In this document: positions 50,868-60,281 of the stretch, piece by piece
How the letters are laid out: every line of letters begins with the position of its first letter
Position numbering within the stretch: the first letter of the stretch is position 1
NCBI RefSeq assembly: GCF_001039475.1
Contig: NZ_LELK01000015.1
Location: 124,001-188,000 of the forward strand
From: Guptibacillus hwajinpoensis
GTDB lineage: Bacteria; Bacillota; Bacilli; Bacillales; Guptibacillaceae
DNA: 64,000 bases
Direction of reading: 5' to 3'
Translations under genes and position numbers: made by a program
The notes under the pieces: model-generated
What the model was told of the DNA's origin: nothing
What the model saw: the letters and a program-made list of their open reading frames with translations, nothing else
The model's database searches: none

Positions 50868-51170
50868 ATGGCAAAGAAACCAGGACAAACACAATCTGGT
50901 ACAAGTATTCAACACGTGAAACAGCAGAATCAACAAGCTTCTGCTGGTCAAGCAGGTCAGCAGCAATACGGTGCTGAATTTGCAAGTGAAACGGATGCTC
51001 AACAAGTGAAAGCTCGCAATGCGAAGTCTGCACAAAACAAGCAGCAAGCTTCTGCTGGTCAAGCAGCTCAGCAACAGCAACAATACGGTGCTGAATTTGC
51101 AAGTGAAACAGATGCACAGCAAGTAAAAGCTCGCAACGCGAAGTCTGCACAAAACAAGCAGCAACAATAA
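50868..51170 (+). CDS. sspE: Gamma-type small acid-soluble spore protein SspE
   Basis: The 100-residue, Gln/Ala-rich protein has two nearly identical tandem repeats (codons about 23-59 and 60-98), each with a GPR protease cleavage site in EFASETDAQQVK. Gamma SASP is an amino-acid reserve degraded at germination; it does not bind DNA. GGGAGGTG precedes the ATG. It should be a SigG target. Position before ygaB-ygaC matches B. subtilis. Confidence 0.95.
   Translation: MAKKPGQTQSGTSIQHVKQQNQQASAGQAGQQQYGAEFASETDAQQVKARNAKSAQNKQQASAGQAAQQQQQYGAEFASETDAQQVKARNAKSAQNKQQQ
50934..51162 (+). repeat. Tandem duplication within sspE
   Basis: Two units of about 112 and 117 bp begin caagcttctgctggtcaagc and end tctgcacaaaacaagcag. 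They differ mainly by synonymous changes and one short CAG/CAA expansion. Confidence 0.9.
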
Positions 51171-51182
51171 TGAACTTCCCAG

Positions 51183-51211
51183 ACAGGGCTGACATAGTCA
51201 GCCCTGTTTTC
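51183..51211 (+). terminator. Intrinsic terminator of sspE
   Basis: ACAGGGCTGACATAGTCAGCCCTGTTTTC just after sspE. Confidence 0.85.
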
Positions 51212-51298
51212 AATTAATTACAATGAAGAAATCTTAGGAAAGAAATAGGTATTTATTGAATTGTAGCGAACAAGTTATGTAAAGAAGGAGGGGTCTTG

Positions 51299-51973
51299 AT
51301 GTGCGGACGTTTCTCATTAACAACGGAACTTGATCAATTAATAGAACGATTTCAAATTGAACAGATGAGTATAGATGACTATGTACCACGGTATAATATT
51401 GCTCCTTCTCAACAAATTCCCGCTGTTATAAAAGCAGATGGTGGAAATCGATTAGGCACATTAAGGTGGGGATTAATTCCTTTCTGGGCAAAGGATGCTT
51501 CGATCTCCAATAAACTCATTAATGCAAGAAGTGAAACGGCTCATGAGAAAGCAAGCTTTAAACATGCATTAAAAAGAAGGCGGTGTTTATTATTATCAGA
51601 TGGATTCTATGAATGGAAACGTGAGGATAATCGGAAAGTTCCTATGTACATTCAAGTGAAGAGAGGGGAGCCTTTTGCGATGGCTGGGCTTTGGGAGAAA
51701 TGGAAGTCAGGTGATGAAACAGTCTATACGTGCACAATCCTAACAACTGGCGCAAATGAATTAATGGAAAATATACATACTCGCATGCCCGTTATCTTGA
51801 AAAAGGAAATGGAAGATCTGTGGCTAGATTCTGACGTAGATGACGTGACCATCCTTGAAAACGTTATGCAACCATTCCCATCGGAAGAAATGAATGCATA
51901 TGAAGTTTCTACACTCGTCAACTCTCCCACAAATGATGAACCTGAGTGTAGTGTTCCAATTGAAGAAATATGA
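51299..51973 (+). CDS. SOS-response-associated peptidase (SRAP, YedK/HMCES type)
   Basis: The 224-residue protein begins MCGRFSLTT, exposing catalytic Cys2 after Met removal. Other active-site elements are RYNIAPSQ, NARSETAHEK, DGFYEWKR with the catalytic Glu, and IHTRMPVIL with the catalytic His. HMCES/YedK crosslinks to abasic sites in single-stranded DNA and shields them. I chose the ATG at 51299 so that Cys is at position 2; the TTG three bases earlier would disrupt this. AGGAGGGG precedes it. B. subtilis has YoqW and YoaM homologues. Confidence 0.93.
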   Translation: MCGRFSLTTELDQLIERFQIEQMSIDDYVPRYNIAPSQQIPAVIKADGGNRLGTLRWGLIPFWAKDASISNKLINARSETAHEKASFKHALKRRRCLLLSDGFYEWKREDNRKVPMYIQVKRGEPFAMAGLWEKWKSGDETVYTCTILTTGANELMENIHTRMPVILKKEMEDLWLDSDVDDVTILENVMQPFPSEEMNAYEVSTLVNSPTNDEPECSVPIEEI

Positions 51974-52148
51974 CAAAACTCCCTACTTCTCTACAGAAGT
52001 AGCTAAAGGATATCGAGGTCAATTATTGAATTTCTTCTCAGAAGTACAACTTGGAAATTCAGTGTATCGATTATTTCTAGTTAAGTTTCATTCTATCTCT
52101 ATGTTCTTTGTAGAGACTGTAATGAAGCTGAGTGAAGGGAGAGGTAGG

Positions 52149-52367
52149 ATGCAACGCTTCGATGTACTCATCCAGCAGCAACTGAAACTTGCAGATCAAA
52201 TGATTCGACAAAGAGAAGAGATTCAAGCCTTGGAACGAGAGAAGAACTATACAGAACAGGAGAGTTCTACAATTGCTGAACGTAAAGAAGATCTAACAAA
52301 GTTAGAAAATGAATTTGAACGTCTTATATCTGAAGTTATTTTGAGCTTTGAGAAGACACCTATATAG
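52149..52367 (+). CDS. ygaB: YgaB-like coiled-coil protein
   Basis: A 72-residue, strongly helical and charged product (LIQQQLKLADQMIRQREEIQ, then a coiled-coil stretch to the end). It lies between sspE and ntdN, the place of B. subtilis ygaB. GGAG lies seven bases before the ATG at 52149; the frame is open from 51894, but that part overlaps the SRAP gene and lacks a ribosome site. Function unknown. Confidence 0.72.
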   Translation: MQRFDVLIQQQLKLADQMIRQREEIQALEREKNYTEQESSTIAERKEDLTKLENEFERLISEVILSFEKTPI

Positions 52368-52566
52368 GTAAGCTACCAAAGTGCCACTCTTCGGAGGGCG
52401 CTTTTATTTTTATTTTATTTTGATAAGCGTTATAATAGAGAAGAATATAGATGAGATGTAAAATAATAGTCATGTATTGAACGGTAAGAAAGAAAGGATA
52501 CTGTGAGTCTGCCTATATGCAAAGGCATTCATCGTTTTCCGGAATTTCTTAGGAAAGGAGAAGAAG

Positions 52567-53094
52567 ATGAGTTTCCCAACGACCGGGACGAGAATTCAAA
52601 TTCAAAGCTATAAACATCGCGGTACACTTCATCGAACATGGGAAGAAAGCATCGTGCTTAAAGGTACCTCTAAAGAAATTATCGGGGGAAACGATCGTAT
52701 TCTTGTTACAGAAGCGGACGGAAGACAATGGAGAACGCGCGAACCAGCTATTTGTTATTTTAGTGCCAACCATTGGTTCAATGTGATAGGTATGATCCGA
52801 ACGGATGGGTTATACTATTATTGTAATCTTGGTACACCATTCACGTACGATGAAGAAGCATTAAAGTACATCGATTACGATCTAGATATCAAAATATATC
52901 CGGATATGACATTTAAGCTTTTGGATGAAGATGAGTACGAAGCGCATCGTGAAGAAATGAATTATCCCGAAGCGATTGATCGCATTATACAACAAAATGT
53001 TAAAGAACTAATGAACTGGATCCACCAAAGAAAAGGACCATTTGCTCCAGGTTTCGTAGACCAATGGTATGAACAATTTCTTCAATATAGGTAA
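52567..53094 (+). CDS. ntdN: Nucleoside tri-/diphosphate phosphatase NtdN (YgaC, DUF402)
   Basis: The 175-residue protein has the DUF402 barrel: [20 protein letters not shown] at the N-terminus, [18 protein letters not shown] (about 77-94), and [13 protein letters not shown] with the metal-coordinating Asp residues. The family hydrolyses nucleoside tri- and diphosphates. AGGAG precedes the ATG. Same neighbours and size as B. subtilis YgaC. It ends in a small hairpin AACCTGTTGAA/TTCAACAGGTT (53098-53127). Confidence 0.92.
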   Translation: MSFPTTGTRIQIQSYKHRGTLHRTWEESIVLKGTSKEIIGGNDRILVTEADGRQWRTREPAICYFSANHWFNVIGMIRTDGLYYYCNLGTPFTYDEEALKYIDYDLDIKIYPDMTFKLLDEDEYEAHREEMNYPEAIDRIIQQNVKELMNWIHQRKGPFAPGFVDQWYEQFLQYR

Positions 53095-53097
53095 CAA

Positions 53098-53127
53098 AAC
53101 CTGTTGAATGTTTTTCAACAGGTTTTT
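53098..53127 (+). terminator. Terminator of ntdN
   Basis: AAACCTGTTGAAtgtttTTCAACAGGTTTTT just after the stop. Confidence 0.8.
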
Positions 53128-53140
53128 ACATGAAAAGAAG

Positions 53141-53350
53141 GCTCTTTTCGTAAGCATTATTGCTTGAGTTGGTTAATTTCCGCTCCAGGATGCTCGCTTT
53201 CCGCGGGGCGGGAGGTGAGCCCCCTCGTCGCTGACGCTCCTGCGGGGTCTCACCTGTCCCGCTAGTCCCGCAGGAGTCGAGCATCCTTCCGCTTCAATTA
53301 GCGAAGTGTGGTGTTTCGAAAATTTTTTTAAACAACGATCTTTTAGAATG
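53141..53350. repeat. MITE-like element, near-complete copy
   Basis: Left end GCTCTTTTCGTAAGCATTAT, then ggttaatttccgctccagga, a GC-rich core with CCTCGTCGCTGACGCTCCTG and CCCGCTAGTCCCGCAGGAG, then ccttccgcttcaattagcga. The right end is decayed. It is directly adjacent to another copy. Confidence 0.75.
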
Positions 53351-53506
53351 GCTCTATTCGTAAACATTATTGCTTGAGTTGGTTAATTTCCGCTCCAGGA
53401 TGCTCGTTTTCCGCGGGGCGGGCGGTGAGCATCCTTCCGCTTCAATTAGCGAAGCGCGGTGGTTAATATTAAAATCTTTAAAAAGGAACAATTATTTAAA
53501 AAAGAG
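53351..53506. repeat. MITE-like element with a central deletion
   Basis: It has the same left arm as the preceding copy, but gcgggcggtgagcatccttc shows the core removed exactly between two GAGC words. Together with its neighbour it fills the 500-bp gap before ygaD. Confidence 0.75.
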
Positions 53507-53592
53507 ACTTTAGGTAAAAGTGACATGTTCAAAATATATTAAAAATAATCTGTTTTCGAGACGGGAATGGTTTAGTTAAAGGATGATGTCAT

Positions 53593-55332
53593 CTGGGAAA
53601 CATAAAAAGGTATATGGCCTTTGTAACGCCGTATCGTAAGCAAATCATCATAACAATTGGTATTGGCATTCTGAAATTTGGAATACCTCTACTATTACCA
53701 CTGATTTTAAAGTATGTCATTGATGATGTTATTAATGCAGAAATGCCGGTTGGTGACAAATACGAACAGCTACTTTGGTTAATGGGTGGTGCGTTCTTCC
53801 TGTTCGTTGTGGTTAGACCGCCAGTGGAATATTTCAGGCAATATTACGCACAGTGGATTGGTAGTAAGATCCTTTACGATATTCGTGATAAGTTATTCTC
53901 ACATATTCAACAGCTTAGTTTAAAATTTTACTCGAATAATAAAGCAGGAGAAATCATTTCAAGAGTCATCAATGATGTAGAACAAACGAAAACATTTGTT
54001 ATTACAGGAATGATGAATGTTTGGCTTGATCTCATTACGATTATCATTATTATTGTTATTCTATCGTTTATGAATATCTGGTTAACGATAGCGGCAATTA
54101 TTCTCCTTCCATTATACGGACTATCCGTTAAGTTTTTCTATAAACGTCTACGCGATTTAACGAAAGATCGATCTCAAGCTCTTGCCGAAGTACAGGGTCA
54201 TCTACATGAACGTGTTCAAGGGATGTCTGTTATTCGAAGCTTTGCACTTGAAGATTATGAGCAAGAGCAATTCAATAAACGTAACACGAACTTCTTGGAC
54301 CGAGCACTTGATCATACACGTTGGAATGCGAAAACATTCGCAGTCGTCAATACCATTACGGATGTAGCACCGTTAATTGTTATTGCGTTCTCTTCTTACC
54401 TTGTTATCTCAGGTAGCTTACAAATTGGTGAGATGGTGGCGTTTGTCACATACATGGATCGACTATATAGTCCATTAAGACGTCTAGTGAACTCTTCCAC
54501 TACGCTTACTCAATCAATTGCATCTATGGATCGAGTATTTGAATTTGTAGATGAGAAATACGATATTGTCGATCGAGATGATGCAAAGATCTTAAAGGAT
54601 GTAAGAGGTCATATTAGTTTTCAGGATGTTTCATTCAAGTACAACGAGAATGATCTTCCAGTGCTTAAGAGGATTGATCTTGACATTCGTGCTGGCGAAA
54701 CGATTGCACTTGTTGGAATGAGTGGAGGAGGAAAATCATCACTGGTAAGTCTAATTCCTCGCTTCTATGATGTTACAGGCGGAAGTATTTTAATTGATGG
54801 AACCGATATTCGTGATTACCAGGCGCGTAGCCTACGTGATAATATCGGAATGGTTCTTCAAGATAATATCCTATTTAGTGAATCCGTTCGGATGAACATT
54901 ATGATGGGGAATCCTAATGCTTCAGAAGAAGCTGTTATTAAAGCTGCTAAAGCAGCTAATGCACATGAATTTATCTCAAGTCTCCCAGAAGGATACGATA
55001 CTCCAGTAGGCGAGCGCGGTGTTAAGCTTTCTGGCGGACAGAAACAGCGTATTGCTATTGCAAGAGTATTCCTCAAAAATCCACCTATTCTTATTCTAGA
55101 TGAGGCAACATCTGCATTAGATCTAGAAAGTGAGCACTTAATACAAGAGGCGCTTGAGGAGCTTGCAAAAGACAGAACGACATTTATTGTTGCTCACCGT
55201 CTTGCAACGGTTACTCATGCCGATCGCATCGTAGTAGTCGAGAATGGTGAGATATCAGAAAGTGGTAACCATAAAGAACTAATGGAAAGAAAAGGGTCAT
55301 ACCATAGTTTGTTTCAAGTACAAAATTTATAA
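53593..55332 (+). CDS. ygaD: ABC exporter half-transporter YgaD, probable CTG start
   Basis: The protein is 579 residues if translation starts at CTG 53593, against 580 for B. subtilis YgaD. Six membrane helices (about 15-300) are followed by an ATPase with Walker [10 protein letters not shown], signature [15 protein letters not shown] and Walker [13 protein letters not shown]. The seven residues GNIKRYM before the first ATG (53614) match the family N-terminus, while the ATG itself has only AAGG three bases upstream. AAAGG lies ten bases before the CTG. No in-frame ATG/GTG/TTG precedes a TGA at 53584. The substrate is unknown. Confidence 0.85.
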   Translation: MGNIKRYMAFVTPYRKQIIITIGIGILKFGIPLLLPLILKYVIDDVINAEMPVGDKYEQLLWLMGGAFFLFVVVRPPVEYFRQYYAQWIGSKILYDIRDKLFSHIQQLSLKFYSNNKAGEIISRVINDVEQTKTFVITGMMNVWLDLITIIIIIVILSFMNIWLTIAAIILLPLYGLSVKFFYKRLRDLTKDRSQALAEVQGHLHERVQGMSVIRSFALEDYEQEQFNKRNTNFLDRALDHTRWNAKTFAVVNTITDVAPLIVIAFSSYLVISGSLQIGEMVAFVTYMDRLYSPLRRLVNSSTTLTQSIASMDRVFEFVDEKYDIVDRDDAKILKDVRGHISFQDVSFKYNENDLPVLKRIDLDIRAGETIALVGMSGGGKSSLVSLIPRFYDVTGGSILIDGTDIRDYQARSLRDNIGMVLQDNILFSESVRMNIMMGNPNASEEAVIKAAKAANAHEFISSLPEGYDTPVGERGVKLSGGQKQRIAIARVFLKNPPILILDEATSALDLESEHLIQEALEELAKDRTTFIVAHRLATVTHADRIVVVENGEISESGNHKELMERKGSYHSLFQVQNL

Positions 55333-55340
55333 ATTACCAT

Positions 55341-55370
55341 CAAAAAAGCATCCAGGCAGGGTGCTTTTTT
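55341..55370 (+). terminator. Intrinsic terminator of ygaD
   Basis: AAAAAAGCATCC / GGGTGCTTTTTT after ygaD, with one mismatch. Confidence 0.85.
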
Positions 55371-55434
55371 GTGTTTTTATGCACATTAATGCGTAAAATC
55401 GTCAAATAAAGACAGAAAATTTCCTCAATAGACA

Positions 55435-55462
55435 TTGCCAAGAGACCGATTTAATGTAATAA
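55435..55462 (+). promoter_or_regulatory. Candidate promoter of the app operon
   Basis: TTGCCA, 16 bp, TAATAA (or AATAAT with 17), about 60 bases before the first gene's start. Confidence 0.35.
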
Positions 55463-55488
55463 TGATAAACAGATTTTAGTTAAATTGA

Positions 55489-55503
55489 AAAATTCTGAAA
55501 TTG
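55489..55503 (+). promoter_or_regulatory. CodY-box-like sequence in the app leader
   Basis: AAAATTCTGAAATTG matches the CodY consensus AATTTTCWGAAAATT at 11 of 15 positions and lies just before the first gene. Peptide permease operons are known CodY targets in B. subtilis; this match alone is modest. Confidence 0.35.
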
Positions 55504-55520
55504 GCGAAAGGGGTGAGAGA

Positions 55521-56525
55521 GTGGAACAGCCAGTCTTGAACGTCAGTAAGTTAGAAACTCACTTTTTTACCGATGATGGTGAAATTCCGGCAGTCGACTC
55601 TGTAGATTTTCATATCAACAAAGGAGAGGTACTAGGAATTGTAGGTGAATCCGGTTCTGGGAAGAGCGTAACATCACTATCCATCATGCAACTGATTCAG
55701 GCTCCAGGGAAAGTTGTTGGAGGAGAAATTACATACAAAGGAGAGAATCTCCTTACTAAATCGGAGAAAGAAATGAGGAAGATCAGAGGAAATGAAATTG
55801 GCATGATTTTTCAGGAGCCGATGACATCCCTTAATCCTGTTTTTCGAATTGGTAATCAGCTAATTGAAGGCATTCGTATACATAAAAAATGGAGTAAAAA
55901 GAAATCTTGGGAGCACGCTATTTCGATTTTAAAACTAGTGGGTCTTCCGCGAGCAGAAGAGTTAATGAATGAGTATCCCCATCAGTTGTCAGGGGGGATG
56001 CGTCAGCGTGTCATGATTGCGATGGCCATGGCATGTGATCCAGAGGTGCTTATTGCAGACGAACCTACAACAGCACTTGATGTAACGATTCAAGCTCAGA
56101 TTCTTGAGCTAATGAAGAAGTTAAATCGAGAAACCAATACATCGATTATTCTCATTACACATGACCTTGGTGTCGTAGCAGAAATCTGTGATCGAATCGT
56201 AGTTATGTATTCAGGAAAAATTGTAGAGCAAGGAAAGACAAGCGATATCTTCCAGCAACCGAAACACCCATATACGATTGGGTTAATTGAATCTGTCCCT
56301 GATGTCCGTGTTCGAAAAGACAGACTGTATTCGATACCGGGGAATGTGCCAAAACCAGGTTCAATTCAAAAAGGATGTCACTTTGCTCCGCGTTGTAGCT
56401 TTGCCTTTGACAAATGTTTTGAAGAAGATCCTGTTTTACTTGAGACTGGATCAAATCAACAAGCTAGGTGCTGGCTTCACGAAGATGAGAAGAAAGCAGC
56501 TGTACTAGAGAGAGTAAATAGCTAA
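55521..56525 (+). CDS. appD: Oligopeptide ABC transporter ATPase, AppD-like
   Basis: The 334-residue ATPase of the Opp/Dpp/App family has Walker A GESGSGKS (42-49), signature LSGGMRQRV and Walker [10 protein letters not shown]. The C-terminal oligo-HPY extension has CHFAPRC...C cysteines that bind an Fe-S cluster in related proteins. It is the first gene of a D-F-A-B-C operon, the order of B. subtilis app. GTG 55521 follows GAAAGGGG by seven bases; the TTG at 55485 overlaps the leader. Confidence 0.85.
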   Translation: MEQPVLNVSKLETHFFTDDGEIPAVDSVDFHINKGEVLGIVGESGSGKSVTSLSIMQLIQAPGKVVGGEITYKGENLLTKSEKEMRKIRGNEIGMIFQEPMTSLNPVFRIGNQLIEGIRIHKKWSKKKSWEHAISILKLVGLPRAEELMNEYPHQLSGGMRQRVMIAMAMACDPEVLIADEPTTALDVTIQAQILELMKKLNRETNTSIILITHDLGVVAEICDRIVVMYSGKIVEQGKTSDIFQQPKHPYTIGLIESVPDVRVRKDRLYSIPGNVPKPGSIQKGCHFAPRCSFAFDKCFEEDPVLLETGSNQQARCWLHEDEKKAAVLERVNS

Positions 56526-56539
56526 AGGGGGCACCTATT

Positions 56540-57520
56540 TTGCAAGAAGCATTGCTCGAAGTTAAACAGCTTAAAAAGCATTTCCCAATCGAGGGAGGGG
56601 TGCTTAAACAGCAGGTAGGGACAGTAAAAGCGGTGGATGGGGTTACCTTCACGTTACATAAAGGAGAAACTTTCGGGCTTGTTGGAGAAAGTGGATGCGG
56701 AAAGTCTACAACAGGTCGTATGTTAATGCGGCTTCTTGAACCAAGTGAGGGCGAAGTTCTGTTTAATGGAAGAGAGATGACATCGCTTAGTAAGAACGAG
56801 ATGCGACATCTGAGGAAAGATATTCAGATGGTGTTTCAAGATCCTTTCGCTTCGCTTAATCCAAGACACACTGTAGAAAAAATCATTGAAGAACCTCTCA
56901 TCGTTCATAATCTAGGCAACAAAGCAGAGCGTAAAAAGCGAGTTAAAGAACTCCTAGAAATAGTAGGTCTTAGTTCATATCATGCAAAAAGATATCCGCA
57001 TCAGTTCAGTGGTGGACAGCGGCAAAGAATTGGAATTGCACGAGCACTTGCTGTTAATCCGAAGCTGATTATCGCAGATGAACCTGTTTCCGCACTTGAC
57101 GTTTCAATTCAAGCTCAAGTATTAAACCTTCTTGAGGATCTACAAAAAGAGCTTGGATTAACATATTTGTTCATTGCACATGATCTTGGTGTTGTTCGAC
57201 ACATTAGTGATCGAGTTGGTGTTATGTATCTTGGTCGCATTGTTGAAATGGCAGATAGTGAAAAGCTTTACCTAGATTCAAAACATCCGTATACACAGGC
57301 TCTTCTTTCTGCAGTGCCAGTTCCAGACCCTGAATATGGGAAAGACAGAATTATACTTACAGGAGATGTGCCTAGCCCATCGAATCCGCCATCAGGATGC
57401 CCGTTTCATACAAGGTGCCCGAAGGCGATGGACGTGTGCAGCTCAGTTGTTCCTGAATTCAGGGAAGTAGAACCGGGACACTATACAGCGTGTCATCTGT
57501 ATGAAGAAGACCATGTATAA
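56540..57520 (+). CDS. appF: Oligopeptide ABC transporter ATPase, AppF-like
   Basis: The 326-residue partner ATPase has Walker [10 protein letters not shown], signature [15 protein letters not shown] and Walker [13 protein letters not shown], plus the C-terminal oligo-HPY region [15 protein letters not shown]. It forms the heterodimer with the upstream ATPase. TTG start at 56540 after AAAGGGGG. The 14-bp gap to appD and 28-bp gap to the binding protein indicate one operon. Confidence 0.85.
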   Translation: MQEALLEVKQLKKHFPIEGGVLKQQVGTVKAVDGVTFTLHKGETFGLVGESGCGKSTTGRMLMRLLEPSEGEVLFNGREMTSLSKNEMRHLRKDIQMVFQDPFASLNPRHTVEKIIEEPLIVHNLGNKAERKKRVKELLEIVGLSSYHAKRYPHQFSGGQRQRIGIARALAVNPKLIIADEPVSALDVSIQAQVLNLLEDLQKELGLTYLFIAHDLGVVRHISDRVGVMYLGRIVEMADSEKLYLDSKHPYTQALLSAVPVPDPEYGKDRIILTGDVPSPSNPPSGCPFHTRCPKAMDVCSSVVPEFREVEPGHYTACHLYEEDHV

Positions 57521-57548
57521 ATAAAAACATATCTTGAGGGGGAAGAAG

Positions 57549-59153
57549 ATGAAGAAGACTATTTTTTCGTTAGTATTTGTATTGCTTCTTTCAATTGGAC
57601 TAGCTGGTTGCGGCGGTTCAAACGAAACGGACGGCAATGGCGGGGATGACTCCGGTGAAGCTACCGGTGGCACATTAATTTTCGGCCGTGGTGGAGATTC
57701 AGTATCTTTGGACCCGGCATCTGTAACAGATGGGGAATCATTTAAAGTGACAAAGAACATTTTTGATACACTGCTTGACTACGGCGATGACAATACAGAT
57801 GTAGAAGCAGCACTTGCAGAAGACTGGGAAGTTTCTGAAGATGGTGAAACGTATACTTTTATGCTTCGTGAAGGTGTGAAGTTCCACGATGGCACAGACT
57901 TTAATGCCGATGCTGTTGTATTTAACTTCGAACGCTGGATGAATGGAACTGAAGAAGCATTCTATTACTACAAATCAATGTTTGGCGGATTTAAAGGCGA
58001 TGAAGGTCATGTTATTGAAAGTGTAACAGCTGTAGATGATTACACTGTTGAATTCAAACTTAAGCGACCACAGGCGCCATTCCTTAAGAACATTGCAATG
58101 TCACCATTTGCGATTGCGAGTCCTGATGCACTTGAAAAGCAGGGAGACAAGTTTGGTGAGAACCCTGTAGGTACAGGTCCTTTCGTATTTGATCAGTGGA
58201 ACCGAAACGACAAAATTGTACTAAACAAAAATGATGACTACTGGATGGAAGGTTATCCAAAACTAGACAGCGTTATTTTCAGAGCCATTCCTGATAACTC
58301 TGCTCGTTTAAATGCGCTTATGGCTGGTGAGATTGATTTGATGGATGGACTTAACCCTTCTGATGTAGAACAAGTTGAAGATGATTCAAATCTTCAAACA
58401 TTCTTCCGTCCTTCTATGAACGTAGGATACCTTGGTTTGACGTCGAATCGCGAACCGTTAAACAACAAACTTGTTCGTCAGGCATTAAATCATGCTGTTG
58501 ATAAGCAGGCGCTTATTGATTCGTTCTATGCGGGACAAGCTGAACCGGCAAAGAATCCAATGCCTCCTGTAATTGGCGGTTATAATGACGAAATCGAACC
58601 TTATGAATATGATCTTGACAAAGCTAAAGAACTTCTAAAAGAAGCAGGTTACGAAGATGGTTTTGAAATGGAACTTTGGGCAATGCCAGTACCACGTCCA
58701 TATATGCCAGACGGTCAAAAAGTAGCTGAAGTTCTTCAGAAGAGCTTTGCTGAAATTGGCGTAACAGCAGAAATTAAGTCTTATGAGTGGGCAACATATC
58801 TTGAAAAAGCTCGTAATGGTGAAGCGGATAGCTTCCTACTTGGCTGGACTGGAGATAACGGTGATGCAGATAACTTCTTATATGTTCTTCTAGATCAGGA
58901 CAATATCGGAAGCAATAACTACACGTACTACGAGAATCAAGAGTTACACGATCTTTTAATCAAAGCACAATCAACACCAGATGAAGAAGAGCGTAATAAG
59001 CTTTATGCTGAGGCGCAAGAAATTATCCATGAAGATGCACCGTGGATTCCACTTGTACACTCAAAACCAGCATTGGGCGGTAAAGCTTCAATTGAAGGAT
59101 TTACTCCACATCCAACTGGTTCTGATAAGTTAACAAAAGTGACAATGCAGTAA
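57549..59153 (+). CDS. appA: Oligopeptide-binding lipoprotein, AppA-like
   Basis: The 534-residue class C solute-binding protein has a lipoprotein signal with lipobox LAGC (Cys21), an Asn/Asp/Gly linker, and the SBP_bac_5 core: WEVSEDGETYTFMLREGVKFHDG (split here as motif near 95-117), GTGPFVFDQW and RQALNHAVDK. It captures peptides outside the membrane for the App-type permease. GGGGG precedes the ATG at 57549; an upstream in-frame TTG is not needed. A stable hairpin follows the gene and may keep its level above that of the permeases. Confidence 0.88.
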   Translation: MKKTIFSLVFVLLLSIGLAGCGGSNETDGNGGDDSGEATGGTLIFGRGGDSVSLDPASVTDGESFKVTKNIFDTLLDYGDDNTDVEAALAEDWEVSEDGETYTFMLREGVKFHDGTDFNADAVVFNFERWMNGTEEAFYYYKSMFGGFKGDEGHVIESVTAVDDYTVEFKLKRPQAPFLKNIAMSPFAIASPDALEKQGDKFGENPVGTGPFVFDQWNRNDKIVLNKNDDYWMEGYPKLDSVIFRAIPDNSARLNALMAGEIDLMDGLNPSDVEQVEDDSNLQTFFRPSMNVGYLGLTSNREPLNNKLVRQALNHAVDKQALIDSFYAGQAEPAKNPMPPVIGGYNDEIEPYEYDLDKAKELLKEAGYEDGFEMELWAMPVPRPYMPDGQKVAEVLQKSFAEIGVTAEIKSYEWATYLEKARNGEADSFLLGWTGDNGDADNFLYVLLDQDNIGSNNYTYYENQELHDLLIKAQSTPDEEERNKLYAEAQEIIHEDAPWIPLVHSKPALGGKASIEGFTPHPTGSDKLTKVTMQ

Positions 59154-59160
59154 AAATGGA

Positions 59161-59181
59161 AGGGGAGTGCTATACTCCCCT
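59161..59181 (+). promoter_or_regulatory. Hairpin between appA and appB
   Basis: AGGGGAGTgctatACTCCCCT followed by TTATTTAAA. It may act as a partial terminator or 3'-end stabiliser, typical after binding-protein genes. Confidence 0.6.
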
Positions 59182-59264
59182 TTATTTAAAGTAGATTATT
59201 AAAGAAATACATAATAAGTGTTATATCAATCATGAATGTACATAAGGAAGAAGAGGTGAGTTAC

Positions 59265-60269
59265 ATGCTTGCTTATACAGTTAGACGGCTGTTAATGCTT
59301 ATCCCAGTTTTATTTGGAATGACGCTGATCGTTTTTTTCATGATTCGAGCGATTCCTGGAGATCCCGCTCAGGTTATTCTTGGACAGCAAGCAACGGAGG
59401 AAGCGATTAAGAGTTTAACGAAACAGCTCGGACTCGACCAGCCGTGGTACCTTCAATACGTTGACTATATTAAGAATTTGTTTACCGGTGACCTAGGTAC
59501 ATCGCTAAGGACAAGTTCTGATATTAGTGGAGAAATATGGCCGTATCTTGCTGCCACTCTCGAGCTTTCACTTGTAGCAATGATCATCGCAATTTTTATC
59601 GGTGTGAATGCAGGTATCATAAGTGCTTGGTTTCAAAATTCATGGTTTGACTATACAGCTATGGTTCTAGCATTAATTGGGGTATCTATGCCTGTTTTCT
59701 GGCTTGGTTTGATGGAACAGTGGGCTTTTTCTCTTGAGCTAGGTTGGTTGCCATCGACAGGTCGTGAAAATGTAAGAAATCCAGTTGAGGCCATTACACA
59801 TCTGTATCTAATTGACACACTCATTCAAGGTCGCATGGATCAATTTGTTGAAGTAATCAAGCATTTGATTCTACCGGGTATTGCATTAGGTACAATTCCT
59901 ATGGCTATCATTGCTAGAATGACACGTTCTAGTATGCTGGAAGTAATGCGATCTGACTTTGTTCGTACGGCTCGTGCGAAAGGTACGAAAATGTTATGGG
60001 TTGTTTATAAGCATTCTCTCAAAAATGCTTTCATCCCTGTTTTGACAGTTATCGGTCTTCAAATGGGTCTATTGCTTGGTGGTGCTATTCTTACTGAGAC
60101 GATATTCGGATGGCCAGGTATTGGTCGTTATATCTATGATGCAATTAATTTTAGAGATTACCCTGTTATTCAATCAGGTATTCTGATTGTAGCGGTTATC
60201 TTTGTATTCATTAATTTAATTGTCGATCTACTATATGCAGCAATTGATCCTCGAATCAAATACAACTAA
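59265..60269 (+). CDS. appB: Oligopeptide ABC permease, AppB/DppB-like
   Basis: The 334-residue inner membrane protein has six helices and the BPD_transp_1 fold. The N-terminal RRLLMLIPVLFGMTLIVFF is typical of DppB/OppB, and the EAA loop reads DFVRTARAKGTKMLWVVYKH (about 222-241). It pairs with the downstream permease. ATG 59265 has GAGGTGA five to six bases upstream; an ATG at 59232 has no site. It overlaps nothing and is followed 12 bp later by appC. Confidence 0.87.
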   Translation: MLAYTVRRLLMLIPVLFGMTLIVFFMIRAIPGDPAQVILGQQATEEAIKSLTKQLGLDQPWYLQYVDYIKNLFTGDLGTSLRTSSDISGEIWPYLAATLELSLVAMIIAIFIGVNAGIISAWFQNSWFDYTAMVLALIGVSMPVFWLGLMEQWAFSLELGWLPSTGRENVRNPVEAITHLYLIDTLIQGRMDQFVEVIKHLILPGIALGTIPMAIIARMTRSSMLEVMRSDFVRTARAKGTKMLWVVYKHSLKNAFIPVLTVIGLQMGLLLGGAILTETIFGWPGIGRYIYDAINFRDYPVIQSGILIVAVIFVFINLIVDLLYAAIDPRIKYN

Positions 60270-60281
60270 GGGGGCTTCGAA

